DNA of 64,000 nucleotides from CAMLJR01 sp964500675. Lineage in GTDB: Bacteria; Pseudomonadota; Gammaproteobacteria; Pseudomonadales; CAMLJR01. The DNA is taken from NCBI GenBank assembly GCA_964500675.1, contig CAZCNY010000010.1, positions 1-64,000 of the forward strand, given 5' to 3'. Below, one piece after another: positions 26,040 to 34,487 of the stretch. The position numbers were made by a program, and so were the translations under genes. The notes under the pieces were generated by a model. The model was not told where the DNA came from and made no database searches. It was given only the letters and a program-made list of their open reading frames with translations. Within the stretch, counting starts at the first letter, position 1. Each line of letters opens with the position of its first letter.

Positions 26040-28588
26040 TACACCGTGCCTCCCGACTTCTTGCCGTCGTAGTTACGCAGCCGCAGCGCATTCGCCGTCA
26101 CCAGCAGCGAACTCAACGACATGCCGATCGCCGCGAGCCACGGTGCGATCCAGCCGGCCACAGCCAGCGGAATCGCCACCGCGTTATAGAGCAGCGCCCA
26201 CGTTAAATTCTGACGTACGATCGCGCGCGTTTTTTTTGCGCTTGCGAACAGCGTCGTCACGCGCCTGAGTTGTGGTGTTAGTAAAATGCAATCGGCGTTG
26301 GTCTTGGCGAGCTGCGAGGCGCCGCTCATCGCCACCGAAATATCGGCGGCGGCGAGCACGGGAATATCGTTGATGCCGTCGCCGATCATCAGTACGCGGC
26401 GGCCGTCGCGTTGCAGCCCGGCGATGTAGTCCAATTTGCGCTCGGGTGAGGCGCCGCTTTCGACGCGATCGATATGCAGCTGTGCGCCCAATTCGGCGCC
26501 GCTATCGGAGCTGTCGCCGCTCAGTAAATGCACGCGCAAGCCCTGTTGCTGCAAGGCGCGCACGGTGTCGGCGGCATCGTCGCGCAGACGATCCTGCAAG
26601 CGAAACCAGCACAGCGGGGCGTCGCTGTCGGCGAGTAAAATCCAATGGCCCTTCTTGGTTTTTTCGGCAGCGGCGGACGCCTCGATTTTTTTCGTGGTGT
26701 TGGCCGCGAATAACTGCGCCGAAAAGGCGCGGTTGCCGAGTCGATAGCGGCGGCCCGCGATCGTGCCTTCGATGCCGCCGCCGACCACCTGCGTGCGTTC
26801 GCGCGCCGGAATCACCGTGCGCGTCGCGAAGGCTTGCGCAACTGGATGATTCGATCCCGCCTCTAACGCTTCGGCTATGTCGCGACAGATGTCGGCGTTG
26901 CGTGTGCCGCACACCACAGTGTCGACAACGCTGACGCGGCCTTCGCTGAGCGTGCCGGTTTTATCGAAGACGACATCGGTAATGCGATCGAGTTGTTCCC
27001 ACACGTCGGCGCGCGTGACGAGTATGCCGGCACGCCGCAGCGCATTCGTCGCCGCGGTAATCGCCATCGGCGTGGCGAGACTGAGCGCGCACGGGCAGCT
27101 CACCACGAGCACCGACAGCATCACCCACAAAGCGCGCTGCGGATCGAGCCAATGCCACGGCGCCCAGGTCCAAACAACATACGTGAGGATGGCGAGCGCG
27201 ATCACGCCGATGGTAAAGAAGCTTGCGATGCGATCGACAATTTGCGTCAAGCGCGGTTTCCATTGCTGCGCTTGCCGCGTCAACTGCTGAATGGCGGCGA
27301 TGCGCAACTGTTCGCCAACGCCGCTGATTTCAAGTGTTAGGGGCGAGGCGCCGTTGAGGGTGCCGGCGAGCAGCAGATCGCCGCGCTGTTTGGTCACCGG
27401 CAGATATTCGCCGCTCAGCGCGGCTTCGTTGATGTGCGCATTCGCGTCGAGCAGATAACCGTCGGCCGGAATCGTTTCGCCTGAACGCACCAATACGGTG
27501 GCGCCGAGTTGCAGCTGGTCGATCGGCACGATGTGCTGGCGCCCGTCGCGATCGAGCTGAATCGCGGCATTGGGCAAAAGATTCAGCAGATCGGAACCAA
27601 CACTGTGGCGGAAGTGGCGTGCGCGCATTTCGAGATAGCGGCTGCCGAGCAGCAAAAAAATAAACATCGAAATCGAATCGAAATAGACATCGCCGTTGCG
27701 CTGCAATGTCGCCGCCGCGCTCGCGGTGAACGCGATGATCAGCGCGAGCGCGATCGGCACATCCATGCCGGCTTTGCGCGCGCGCAAACTGCGCCACGCA
27801 CCGATAAAAAATGGCGCGCCGGCGTAGGCGAGCACGGGCGCGGCGATGAGCAGGCTGACCCAGCGCAAAAAATTGCGATACAGCGGTTCGATGCCTTCGA
27901 TCGTGCCGGCGTGCAGGCCGAGCGCGAGCATGCCGATCTGCATCATGCCGATACCGGCGACACCGAGCCGGCGCAACAGCGCGCGCTGTTCGTGCTGACG
28001 CAATTGTTCGTCGCGATCGCGCCGATAGGGTTCCGGTTTGTAACCGACGGTTGCGATCGCCGCGCAAATTTCGCCGAGCTGCAATTGCGCCGGATTCCAT
28101 TCGACGCTGCCGCGCGCGCCATCGAAATCGATGTAGACGGATTGTACGCCGGGTAAATGTTGCAGGCGTTGCTCGAGCAGCCATACGCACGCCGCGCAGT
28201 GCATGCCGCCGATCAATAATTCACAGCGGCGGTTACCGTCGGTTGTGGGGGTCGACCAGCGTGCGGCGAATTCGGGTTGATCGAGATAGGAAAATTCCGC
28301 GGCTTGTACAGGCTCGGTTGCGGTACCTTCGCGATAGCGCTCAGGGTTGTCGCGATAACGCTCAGAGTCGTCGCGATATCGATAGAAATTTTGCAGGCCG
28401 CTCGCGTTGATCGTTTCAACCACCGCTTTGCAGCCGGGGCAGCACACGGGCTCGATGCCGTCGCGCGTCGCTACGGTGAATTGTACCGGCGGCGCGATCG
28501 GTAAGCCGCAGTGATAACAATGCACGCGCTCCGCCTTAGGCAACGTGTCGGCGGTGACTGCGGAGAGCGGAGGGCGTTGCTCACTCAT
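26039..28588 (-). CDS. ccoI: Cu+-exporting P1B-type ATPase for cbb3 oxidase assembly (CcoI/FixI)
   Basis: An 849-aa heavy-metal ATPase. The N-terminus has a CYHCG/CCPGC cysteine cluster typical of CcoI, followed by a metal-binding domain with MHCAAC. The membrane metal site is SCPCAL and the phosphorylated residue is Asp542 in DKTGTL; the hinge GDGINDIPVL is present. It delivers copper across the inner membrane for the haem-copper centre. Between the Cys cluster and the binding domain there is a heptapeptide repeat of the form RYRDxxE. The gene overlaps ccoH by 4 bases and ccoS by 1. Confidence 0.96.
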   Translation of the reverse strand: MSEQRPPLSAVTADTLPKAERVHCYHCGLPIAPPVQFTVATRDGIEPVCCPGCKAVVETINASGLQNFYRYRDDSERYRDNPERYREGTATEPVQAAEFSYLDQPEFAARWSTPTTDGNRRCELLIGGMHCAACVWLLEQRLQHLPGVQSVYIDFDGARGSVEWNPAQLQLGEICAAIATVGYKPEPYRRDRDEQLRQHEQRALLRRLGVAGIGMMQIGMLALGLHAGTIEGIEPLYRNFLRWVSLLIAAPVLAYAGAPFFIGAWRSLRARKAGMDVPIALALIIAFTASAAATLQRNGDVYFDSISMFIFLLLGSRYLEMRARHFRHSVGSDLLNLLPNAAIQLDRDGRQHIVPIDQLQLGATVLVRSGETIPADGYLLDANAHINEAALSGEYLPVTKQRGDLLLAGTLNGASPLTLEISGVGEQLRIAAIQQLTRQAQQWKPRLTQIVDRIASFFTIGVIALAILTYVVWTWAPWHWLDPQRALWVMLSVLVVSCPCALSLATPMAITAATNALRRAGILVTRADVWEQLDRITDVVFDKTGTLSEGRVSVVDTVVCGTRNADICRDIAEALEAGSNHPVAQAFATRTVIPARERTQVVGGGIEGTIAGRRYRLGNRAFSAQLFAANTTKKIEASAAAEKTKKGHWILLADSDAPLCWFRLQDRLRDDAADTVRALQQQGLRVHLLSGDSSDSGAELGAQLHIDRVESGASPERKLDYIAGLQRDGRRVLMIGDGINDIPVLAAADISVAMSGASQLAKTNADCILLTPQLRRVTTLFASAKKTRAIVRQNLTWALLYNAVAIPLAVAGWIAPWLAAIGMSLSSLLVTANALRLRNYDGKKSGGTV
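28331..28372 (-). repeat. 21-bp tandem repeat encoding RYRDxxE in CcoI
   Basis: Two adjacent 21-bp units and a partial third encode RYRDDSE, RYRDNPE and RYREGT. They form a charged insert between the N-terminal Cys cluster and the metal-binding domain of CcoI. Confidence 0.75.
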
Positions 28589-28836
28589 TTTGGCTGCGGT
28601 TGATTGGCAGAAGCTTCAGTCGTTGTCGTGCGGGTCGCGATTTTGTGTATTGCGGTTTTATGCAAAACCGTGAGGCCGTGTTGAACGTAATCGTCCTGCA
28701 CCGGCGTATCGGCATATTTAATTGCGATGTCGAGAGAAATAAAACTCGCAATCACGGCCGCCGTCGGCAGTGCGATTAAAAACCACGGCCAAAATTGTTT
28801 GTACCATTTGGTGGCGGTCGTCTCGGTTGCCATCAA
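28585..28836 (-). CDS. ccoH: Short FixH/CcoH family protein
   Basis: An 83-aa protein with one membrane segment near residues 13-37 (FWPWFLIALPTAAVIASF) and the following DIAIKYADTPVQDDY motif, which is the conserved N-terminal part of CcoH. The long periplasmic domain of canonical FixH is missing; the tail is a short basic stretch. CcoH binds the oxidase and helps its assembly. It overlaps ccoG and ccoI by 4 bases each. Confidence 0.87.
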   Translation of the reverse strand: MMATETTATKWYKQFWPWFLIALPTAAVIASFISLDIAIKYADTPVQDDYVQHGLTVLHKTAIHKIATRTTTTEASANQPQPK

Positions 28837-30269
28837 TGTGTCCTCGGCCCGAAGAAGCCTGAATTAACCGCGGCTTGGTAGCGCGGATTATCGACGCAAT
28901 CGATCGCGAATGCGATCGGCGTGCGCGTGTCTTTGAGCAATGCGGGATCGATCGCGATGCGCAGCGCCAGCTCCTTCACTTCGCCGCCATCGACCTCGAC
29001 ATCGGTGGGGCCCGATAACGTGGCACCGTCTAAACCCGAGCTGGCAATGCGATAACGGTGCGGGTGTTCGTCCATGTTGATAATGCGCATCGCGTAGGTG
29101 TTTTCGACCAGGCCGTCGCTGGTTTGACGGTACAGATGATCGCGCTCGCGCAGCACGTCGACATGCAGCGGAATGCGCGTGCTCAGCGTGAAAGCGAACA
29201 GACTGATCATGACGACGACGGCGATGGCGTAGCCGACTAAACGCGGCCGCAGCCAGCGATAGGGTTTTCCCTCTAACAGATTTTCCGTGGTGTAGCGGAT
29301 CAGGCCGCGCGCATAACCCATTTTATCCATCACCGAATCGCAGCCGTCGATGCACAGCGCGCAATTGATGCATTGATATTGCAGGCCATCGCGGATATCG
29401 ATGCCGGTGGGACAGACCTGCACGCAGATGCTGCAATCGATGCAGTCGCCGAGTCCGCTCGCTTTCGGATCGCCAGTGTTTTTGGTTGCATTGAGAGTAT
29501 TTTTGCGCGCGCCGCGCGGCTCACCGCGCGCCGCATCGTAGGAAACGATGAGTGTATTGCGATCGAACATCACCGATTGAAAACGCGCGTACGGGCACAT
29601 GTACAGGCAGACCTGCTCGCGCAGCCAGCCCGCGTTGATATAAGTCGCACAGGTGAAAAAGGTAATCCATGCCGCTTCCGTGAGACTTAATTGCAGCGTG
29701 AACGTATGCAGCACGAGCGCGCGGATCGGCGAGAAATAGCCGATGAAGGTGATGCCGGTTAAAAATGCGAAGCCCAGCCACATGCCGTGCTTGAGCGCTT
29801 TGCGCCCGAATTTATTCAGCGTCCATGGCGCTTTATCGAGCTTTATGCGCTGGTTGCGGCTGCCTTCCGCAATCTGCTCGGCCCACATGAATATCGCGGT
29901 CCATACGGTTTGCGGGCAGGTGTAGCCGCACCAGACGCGGCCCGCCCACACGGTGACCGCGAATAAAGCAAATGCGGCGATGATGAGCAGCCACGCCAGC
30001 AACGGAAAATCCTGCGGCCAAAACGTAAAAAAGAAAATATAAAATTTGCGCGCGGGCAGATCGAATAAAACGGCGGGGCGATCGCCCCAGTTGAACCACG
30101 GTATTAAAAAATAGCCGAACAGCAATGGCCAGCCCGTGTAGAGGCGAAGGCGCTGATAAAAACCTTCGATTTTGCGCGTATAAATTTTTTCGCGGCGCTG
30201 GTATAAATCGAGCTCGCCGACTTCGGCGGGCGCGAGTTGTTCGACAGGAATTTTCTGCGATTCGTTCAT
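28833..30269 (-). CDS. ccoG: cbb3 oxidase accessory protein CcoG (FixG)
   Basis: A 478-aa membrane ferredoxin-like protein. It has several membrane segments, the CGYTCPQTVWT motif, two 4Fe-4S clusters (CIDCSICVQVCP and CINCALCIDGC) and a C-terminal periplasmic beta domain (FixG-type). CcoG is reported to reduce Cu(II) for oxidase assembly. The ATG at 30269 follows GAAGAC; the longer frame from 30305 runs into the ccoP end. It is 7 bases after ccoP. Confidence 0.95.
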   Translation of the reverse strand: MNESQKIPVEQLAPAEVGELDLYQRREKIYTRKIEGFYQRLRLYTGWPLLFGYFLIPWFNWGDRPAVLFDLPARKFYIFFFTFWPQDFPLLAWLLIIAAFALFAVTVWAGRVWCGYTCPQTVWTAIFMWAEQIAEGSRNQRIKLDKAPWTLNKFGRKALKHGMWLGFAFLTGITFIGYFSPIRALVLHTFTLQLSLTEAAWITFFTCATYINAGWLREQVCLYMCPYARFQSVMFDRNTLIVSYDAARGEPRGARKNTLNATKNTGDPKASGLGDCIDCSICVQVCPTGIDIRDGLQYQCINCALCIDGCDSVMDKMGYARGLIRYTTENLLEGKPYRWLRPRLVGYAIAVVVMISLFAFTLSTRIPLHVDVLRERDHLYRQTSDGLVENTYAMRIINMDEHPHRYRIASSGLDGATLSGPTDVEVDGGEVKELALRIAIDPALLKDTRTPIAFAIDCVDNPRYQAAVNSGFFGPRTH

Positions 30270-30276
30270 GATGTCT

Positions 30277-31161
30277 TCATTGCGCATGCGACAGGCTGTA
30301 GACATACGCCGCGAGCAGATGCACGCGCTCTTTGCCCAGCCGATCGATCCACGCGGGCATCGTATTGTTGCGGCCGCCGCGCACGGTCTGTTGAATCATG
30401 AGTGGCGAACCGCCGTACAACCAGGTCGTATCGGTTAAATTCGGCGCGCCGATTTGCTGGTTGCCTTTGCCATCGGGACCGTGACAGCCGACGCAGTACA
30501 TTGCGAATTTGGCTTTGCCCGCTTCCGCCAATTTAGCATCGGCGCTGCGCCCGCTCAGCGTCACGACATAGCTCGCCACTTCGAGCACGCCTTGATTGCC
30601 GAGCGCAGCCTCCCACGATGGCATCGCGCCGTTGCGGCCATGCGTGATGGTTTGCTCGATCTGTTCGGGCGCGCCGCCGTACAGCCAATCGTTGTCGGTG
30701 AGATTGGGAAAACCGAAACTGCCGCGCGCATCGGTCCCATGGCATTGCGCGCAGTTGGTTGCGAATAAACGCTGGCCCATTTTCAACGCCTGCGGATCTT
30801 TCGCGACATCGACGATCGGCATGCTTGCGTATTTCGCGAACAGCGGACCGTATTGCGCGTCGGCCTTGGCGACATCGTGTTGCAGTTGTGCCGCCGACGA
30901 CCAATTCAATACTCCTTTGAACGCGCCGAGTCCGGGATACGCGATCAAATAACCGATGGCGAACACGATCGTGATCACGAACATGTAGAACCACCACGCC
31001 GGCAACGGGTTATCGTATTCGTCGATGCCGTCGTAGGAGTGACCGGTTTTCATATCGGGCCCGCTGCCCGACGATTTGCGGTTGGCGAATAACAGCCAGC
31101 TGATGCCGATGATAGTGACCAGCGTCAGCGCGATAATCCACACACTCCAAAACGCGCTCAT
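30277..31161 (-). CDS. ccoP: cbb3 oxidase subunit III, diheme cytochrome c
   Basis: A 294-aa protein with N-terminal membrane segments (MSAFWSVWIIALTLVTIIG and a second near residue 55) and two class I cytochrome c domains with CAQCH and CVGCH. It passes electrons from soluble cytochromes to CcoO. The ATG at 31161 follows GAGGAGAAAAAATC. The stretch ITHGRNGAMPSW and its second copy carry the Met ligands. Confidence 0.96.
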   Translation of the reverse strand: MSAFWSVWIIALTLVTIIGISWLLFANRKSSGSGPDMKTGHSYDGIDEYDNPLPAWWFYMFVITIVFAIGYLIAYPGLGAFKGVLNWSSAAQLQHDVAKADAQYGPLFAKYASMPIVDVAKDPQALKMGQRLFATNCAQCHGTDARGSFGFPNLTDNDWLYGGAPEQIEQTITHGRNGAMPSWEAALGNQGVLEVASYVVTLSGRSADAKLAEAGKAKFAMYCVGCHGPDGKGNQQIGAPNLTDTTWLYGGSPLMIQQTVRGGRNNTMPAWIDRLGKERVHLLAAYVYSLSHAQ

Positions 31162-31379
31162 GATTTTTTCTCCTCGCAACATACGCTTTGCTTGTGCGCA
31201 GAGGATTCCTCGCGCGCTGCGCTTTTCGCTAGCGGTGTGTCCGTCTCATCGGCAAAGGGCAGGTTGGCGGCTTGTTCAAAATCGTCGCGGCGCTTACGGC
31301 TGTAAGCCCACAGGCAAATCGAAATAAATGCGACGAATGCTAACACCGTGCTTAAGCTGCGCAGAACGACCATTGACAT
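31158..31379 (-). CDS. ccoQ: cbb3 oxidase subunit IV (CcoQ)
   Basis: A 73-aa protein with one membrane segment (residues 5-26) followed by SRKRRDDFEQAANLPFADE, the conserved CcoQ motif. CcoQ stabilises the assembled oxidase. The last codon overlaps the ccoP start by four bases. The Cys-Cys tail (VCCEEKKS) is an unremarkable variable end. Confidence 0.92.
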   Translation of the reverse strand: MSMVVLRSLSTVLAFVAFISICLWAYSRKRRDDFEQAANLPFADETDTPLAKSAAREESSAHKQSVCCEEKKS

Positions 31380-31392
31380 GATGCAGACCTCA

Positions 31393-31998
31393 TCAGCGAT
31401 GCGAGCGCACCGTGCCCAGTTGTTGTAGATACGCGATCAGCGCGTCGGCTTCGGAATGGCCGACCACCGCCGCCTTCGCGCCAGCGATATCGGCATCGGT
31501 ATAGGGCACACCGAGCTCGCGCAATACTTTCATTTTGCGCGCTGTGAGCGCGCCGTCGAGCACATTGTCGAACAGCCACGGATACGCCGGCATGATCGAT
31601 TCGGGTACGACATCGCGCGGGTTGTGCAAATGCGCGCGATGCCATTCGTCCGAGTAGCGGCCGCCGACGCGCGCGAGATCGGGCCCCGTGCGCTTCGAGC
31701 CCCACAGAAACGGATGGTCATAAACAAATTCATCGGCTTCGGAATAATGTCCGTAGCGCTCGGTCTCCGCGCGCAGCGTGCGAATCATTTGCGTGTGGCA
31801 CACATGACAGCCTTCGCGAATATAAATATCGCGGCCTTCGAGCTGCAATGCGGTCAGCGGTTTTAGTCCCGGTGCCGGTGCGAGTTTTTCCTGTTGAAAA
31901 ATCAGCGGTACGATTTCGACGAGGCCGCCGAAGCTGATCGCGACAACGATCAGCACGATCATCAGGCCGATATGTTTTTCGACGATGGCATGATTCAC
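31393..31998 (-). CDS. ccoO: cbb3 oxidase subunit II, monoheme cytochrome c
   Basis: A 201-aa protein that starts MNHAIVEKHIGLMIVLIVVA, a single membrane anchor, and has one haem site, GCHVCHTQMIRTL. The stretch AYPWLFDNVLDG is typical of CcoO. It carries electrons from CcoP to the catalytic subunit. It lies 10 bases after ccoN and 13 before ccoQ. Confidence 0.96.
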   Translation of the reverse strand: MNHAIVEKHIGLMIVLIVVAISFGGLVEIVPLIFQQEKLAPAPGLKPLTALQLEGRDIYIREGCHVCHTQMIRTLRAETERYGHYSEADEFVYDHPFLWGSKRTGPDLARVGGRYSDEWHRAHLHNPRDVVPESIMPAYPWLFDNVLDGALTARKMKVLRELGVPYTDADIAGAKAAVVGHSEADALIAYLQQLGTVRSHR

Positions 31999-32008
31999 GA
32001 TGGCTTCC

Positions 32009-33511
32009 TCAATGAGCGGGCTGCGGTTGTGCGGCGGACGTATCGCGCTCTATTTTCGACGGCGCGGAGCGTGTGGTTTGCCACACGTTGTAAGCCATCA
32101 GCAGCATGCCGAGCAGGAACATCGAGCCGCCGATGAGCCGCACGAGATAACCGGGATGACTCGCCTGCACCGATTGCGCGAAACTGTAGGTGAGCGTGCC
32201 GTCGCTGTTGTACGCGCGCCACATTAAACCCTGCATGATGCCGTTGACCCACATCGACGCGACGTAGAGCACGGTGCCGATTGTCGACAACCAGAAGTGC
32301 GCGTTGATCAGCGCAACGCTGTACATGCGTTTTTTACCGAACAAAATCGGAATCAGGTGATAGGTCGCACCGATCGTGATCATCGCCACCCAACCGAGCG
32401 CGCCCGAATGCACATGGCCTATGACCCAATCGGTGTCGTGCGCGAGCGAGTTGACGGTTTTGATCGACATCATCGGGCCTTCGAATGTCGACATGCCATA
32501 GAACGACAACGATACGATCAAGAAACGCAGAATCGGATCGTCGCGCAATTTATGCCACGCGCCGCTCAACGTCATGATGCCGTTGATCATGCCGCCCCAG
32601 CTCGGCGCCAACAGTATGAGCGACATCACCATGCCGAGGCTCTGTGCCCAATCGGGCAGCGAGGTATAAATTAAATGGTGCGGGCCGGCCCAGATGTACA
32701 CGGCGATAAGCGCCCAGAAATGCACGATCGATAAACGATACGAATACACGGGGCGCTCGGCCTGTTTCGGCACGAAGTAATACATCATGCCGAGAAAGCC
32801 CGCCGTGAGAAAAAAACCGACCGCGTTGTGACCGTACCACCACTGCACCATGGCATCGACCGCGCCCGCATACAGCGAATACGATTTGTTCCACGACACC
32901 GGTACTTCTAAATTGTTGACGATATGCAGTATCGCGATGGTGACAATGAACGCCGCGTAAAACCAATTGGCGACGTAGATATGACTCGTTTTGCGTATCG
33001 CGACGGTGCCGAAAAACACGTAGGCGTAAATAATCCAGATAATCGCAATGAGAATATCGATAGGCCATTCGAGCTCGGCGTATTCTTTCGTCGTCGTGTA
33101 GCCGAGCGGCAGCGAAATCGCGGCGAGCACAATGACGAGTTGCCAGCCCCAAAATACGATGGCCGCCGCGCCATCGGAAATCAAGCGCGTCTGACACGTG
33201 CGCTGCACGACATAGAGCGACGTGCCCATCAACGCCGAGCCGCCGAATGCAAAAATCACGGCGTTGGTGTGCAGCGGCCGCAAGCGGCCGAAGCTCAGCC
33301 ACGGGATATCGAAATTCAATGCCGGCCACACCAGCTGCGCCGCGATGAACACACCGACCGACATGCCGACGATGCCCCATACCACCGTCATCACGGTGAA
33401 TTGGCGCACCACGGCATAGTTGTAGATCGGGTGAGTGAAGGCGGATTGCGTGTCGGTGTGAACGGGACTCGGTTGTGCCGAATTGGTTTGTGCGGAAGAA
33501 AGGCTGGCCAT
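32009..33511 (-). CDS. ccoN: cbb3 oxidase catalytic subunit I
   Basis: The haem-copper subunit that reduces oxygen, with about twelve membrane segments. HTNAVIFAFGG holds a low-spin haem His, VQWWYGHNAVGFFLTAG the CuB His and active-site Tyr region, and TDWVIGHVHSGALGW late His ligands. The open frame reaches 33634, but that start lies inside an FNR-like box. I place the start at the ATG at 33511 (MASLSSAQTN), giving 500 aa, close to the usual length. No strong ribosome-binding site is visible there, so the start is the least certain in this operon. Confidence 0.96.
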   Translation of the reverse strand: MASLSSAQTNSAQPSPVHTDTQSAFTHPIYNYAVVRQFTVMTVVWGIVGMSVGVFIAAQLVWPALNFDIPWLSFGRLRPLHTNAVIFAFGGSALMGTSLYVVQRTCQTRLISDGAAAIVFWGWQLVIVLAAISLPLGYTTTKEYAELEWPIDILIAIIWIIYAYVFFGTVAIRKTSHIYVANWFYAAFIVTIAILHIVNNLEVPVSWNKSYSLYAGAVDAMVQWWYGHNAVGFFLTAGFLGMMYYFVPKQAERPVYSYRLSIVHFWALIAVYIWAGPHHLIYTSLPDWAQSLGMVMSLILLAPSWGGMINGIMTLSGAWHKLRDDPILRFLIVSLSFYGMSTFEGPMMSIKTVNSLAHDTDWVIGHVHSGALGWVAMITIGATYHLIPILFGKKRMYSVALINAHFWLSTIGTVLYVASMWVNGIMQGLMWRAYNSDGTLTYSFAQSVQASHPGYLVRLIGGSMFLLGMLLMAYNVWQTTRSAPSKIERDTSAAQPQPAH

Positions 33512-33620
33512 CGTTGCGTTCTGCCCGTTTGCTGAAGAGATTGCTGATCGAAACGATCTATTCCGAAAGCGCGGTAAAAATCCTTCGTAATAATTGTCGT
33601 CGCCGCCGTACATTCGCTCC

Positions 33621-33634
33621 ATGATGTAAATCAA
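33621..33634 (-). promoter_or_regulatory. FNR-like box upstream of ccoN
   Basis: ATGATGTAAATCAA has one perfect half-site and one mismatch in the other. It would place transcription near 33586, about 75 bases ahead of the ATG at 33511. A -10-like AATTAT is correctly spaced on the minus strand. Confidence 0.65.
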
Positions 33635-33862
33635 CCTTACATCGGTGCGCGCTGAAATGCGATGCGACGTTGCGTCGCAGCCAGCGGTAAGTACGTATTT
33701 CGCGTAAGTAAATCGTACCGCAATGAAGAAAATGAATGCAGGGAAGTGATAGCACAGAATAGTGACGGCGAGAATAGACGCGACGAGAAAAACTGCTGGG
33801 CAATTTGTGCGCTGCGGCGATCGCGCGTTCCGGGTATCGTTAGACGCGTCCGCGTGCGCTTG

Positions 33863-33876
33863 TTAATCTCGATCAA
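33863..33876. promoter_or_regulatory. Second FNR-like box between ccoN and the rhomboid gene
   Basis: TTAATCTCGATCAA has one mismatch to the consensus. For the rhomboid gene it is too close to the start (centre about 45 bases from the ATG) to leave room for the ribosome-binding site after a class II start. It more likely acts leftward on the cco operon, or as a repressor site. Confidence 0.5.
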
Positions 33877-33914
33877 TTGCGATTGACTGCCGTGCAGTCG
33901 AGCGGGGGGCAGTG

Positions 33915-34478
33915 ATGAAACATATTACGCAAACGTTGGTGGTGATCAACGTTTTGGTGTTCGGTTTGGAAGCGCTTTACGGCGATGCGTTTATCGAACG
34001 TTTCGCGCTGTGGCCGTTGCATCACGGTTTTGCATGGTGGCAACTCATCACGAGTGCGTTTCTGCACGGTTATCCCATGCATCTGTTCGTGAATATGTTC
34101 GGCTTGTGGATGTTCGGCCGCGATATCGAACGCGCGCTGGGTCCGCGGCGGTTCCTGCAATTGTATTTTTTAAGCGCGCTGACGCTGACACAACTCGCGG
34201 TGACCGCGCTATTGCAGCAAACAGAACCGACACTCGGCGCTTCCGGTGCCGTGTTCGGCATACTCGGCGCGTTTGCGCTGTTGTATCCGAAACGCATTAT
34301 CGTGTTGCTGATTCCGCCGATTCCGCTGCCCGCGCGCGTATTCATTTTTGGTTATGCCGCGATTGAGCTTGCACTGGGTGTGCTCGGCACGCAGGCCGGC
34401 GTCGCTCATTTCGCGCATCTCGGCGGGCTCGCGGGTGGCTTGTGGGCGGTGTGGCATTGGCGCCGAAGCGCAGCCTAG
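33915..34478 (+). CDS. Rhomboid family intramembrane serine protease
   Basis: A 187-aa, six-segment membrane protein. The catalytic serine lies in TLGASGAVFG and the catalytic histidine in GVAHFAHLGGLAGG. The upstream HGYPMHLFVNMFGLWMFG has the HxxxN-type oxyanion region. It cleaves transmembrane substrates in the inner membrane. The ATG at 33915 has GGGGGG 5 bases upstream; a GTG three bases earlier is possible. It is divergent from ccoN and converges on the K+ channel gene. Confidence 0.93.
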   Translation: MKHITQTLVVINVLVFGLEALYGDAFIERFALWPLHHGFAWWQLITSAFLHGYPMHLFVNMFGLWMFGRDIERALGPRRFLQLYFLSALTLTQLAVTALLQQTEPTLGASGAVFGILGAFALLYPKRIIVLLIPPIPLPARVFIFGYAAIELALGVLGTQAGVAHFAHLGGLAGGLWAVWHWRRSAA

Positions 34479-34487
34479 CGCTTAGAT

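Larger units (their letters stand above)
33512..33911. other. Divergent control region between ccoN and the rhomboid gene
   Basis: About 400 bases with no gene of their own. They hold the untranslated leader of ccoN, two FNR-like boxes (described separately) and the start region of the rhomboid gene. AATTAT on the minus strand near 33590-33595 is a possible -10 for ccoN. Confidence 0.6.

Noticed and set aside
33512..33634. Extension of ccoN by 41 residues
   Set aside because: The start lies within an FNR-like box and the added residues (MERMYGGDDNYYEGF) do not fit the CcoN N-terminus.
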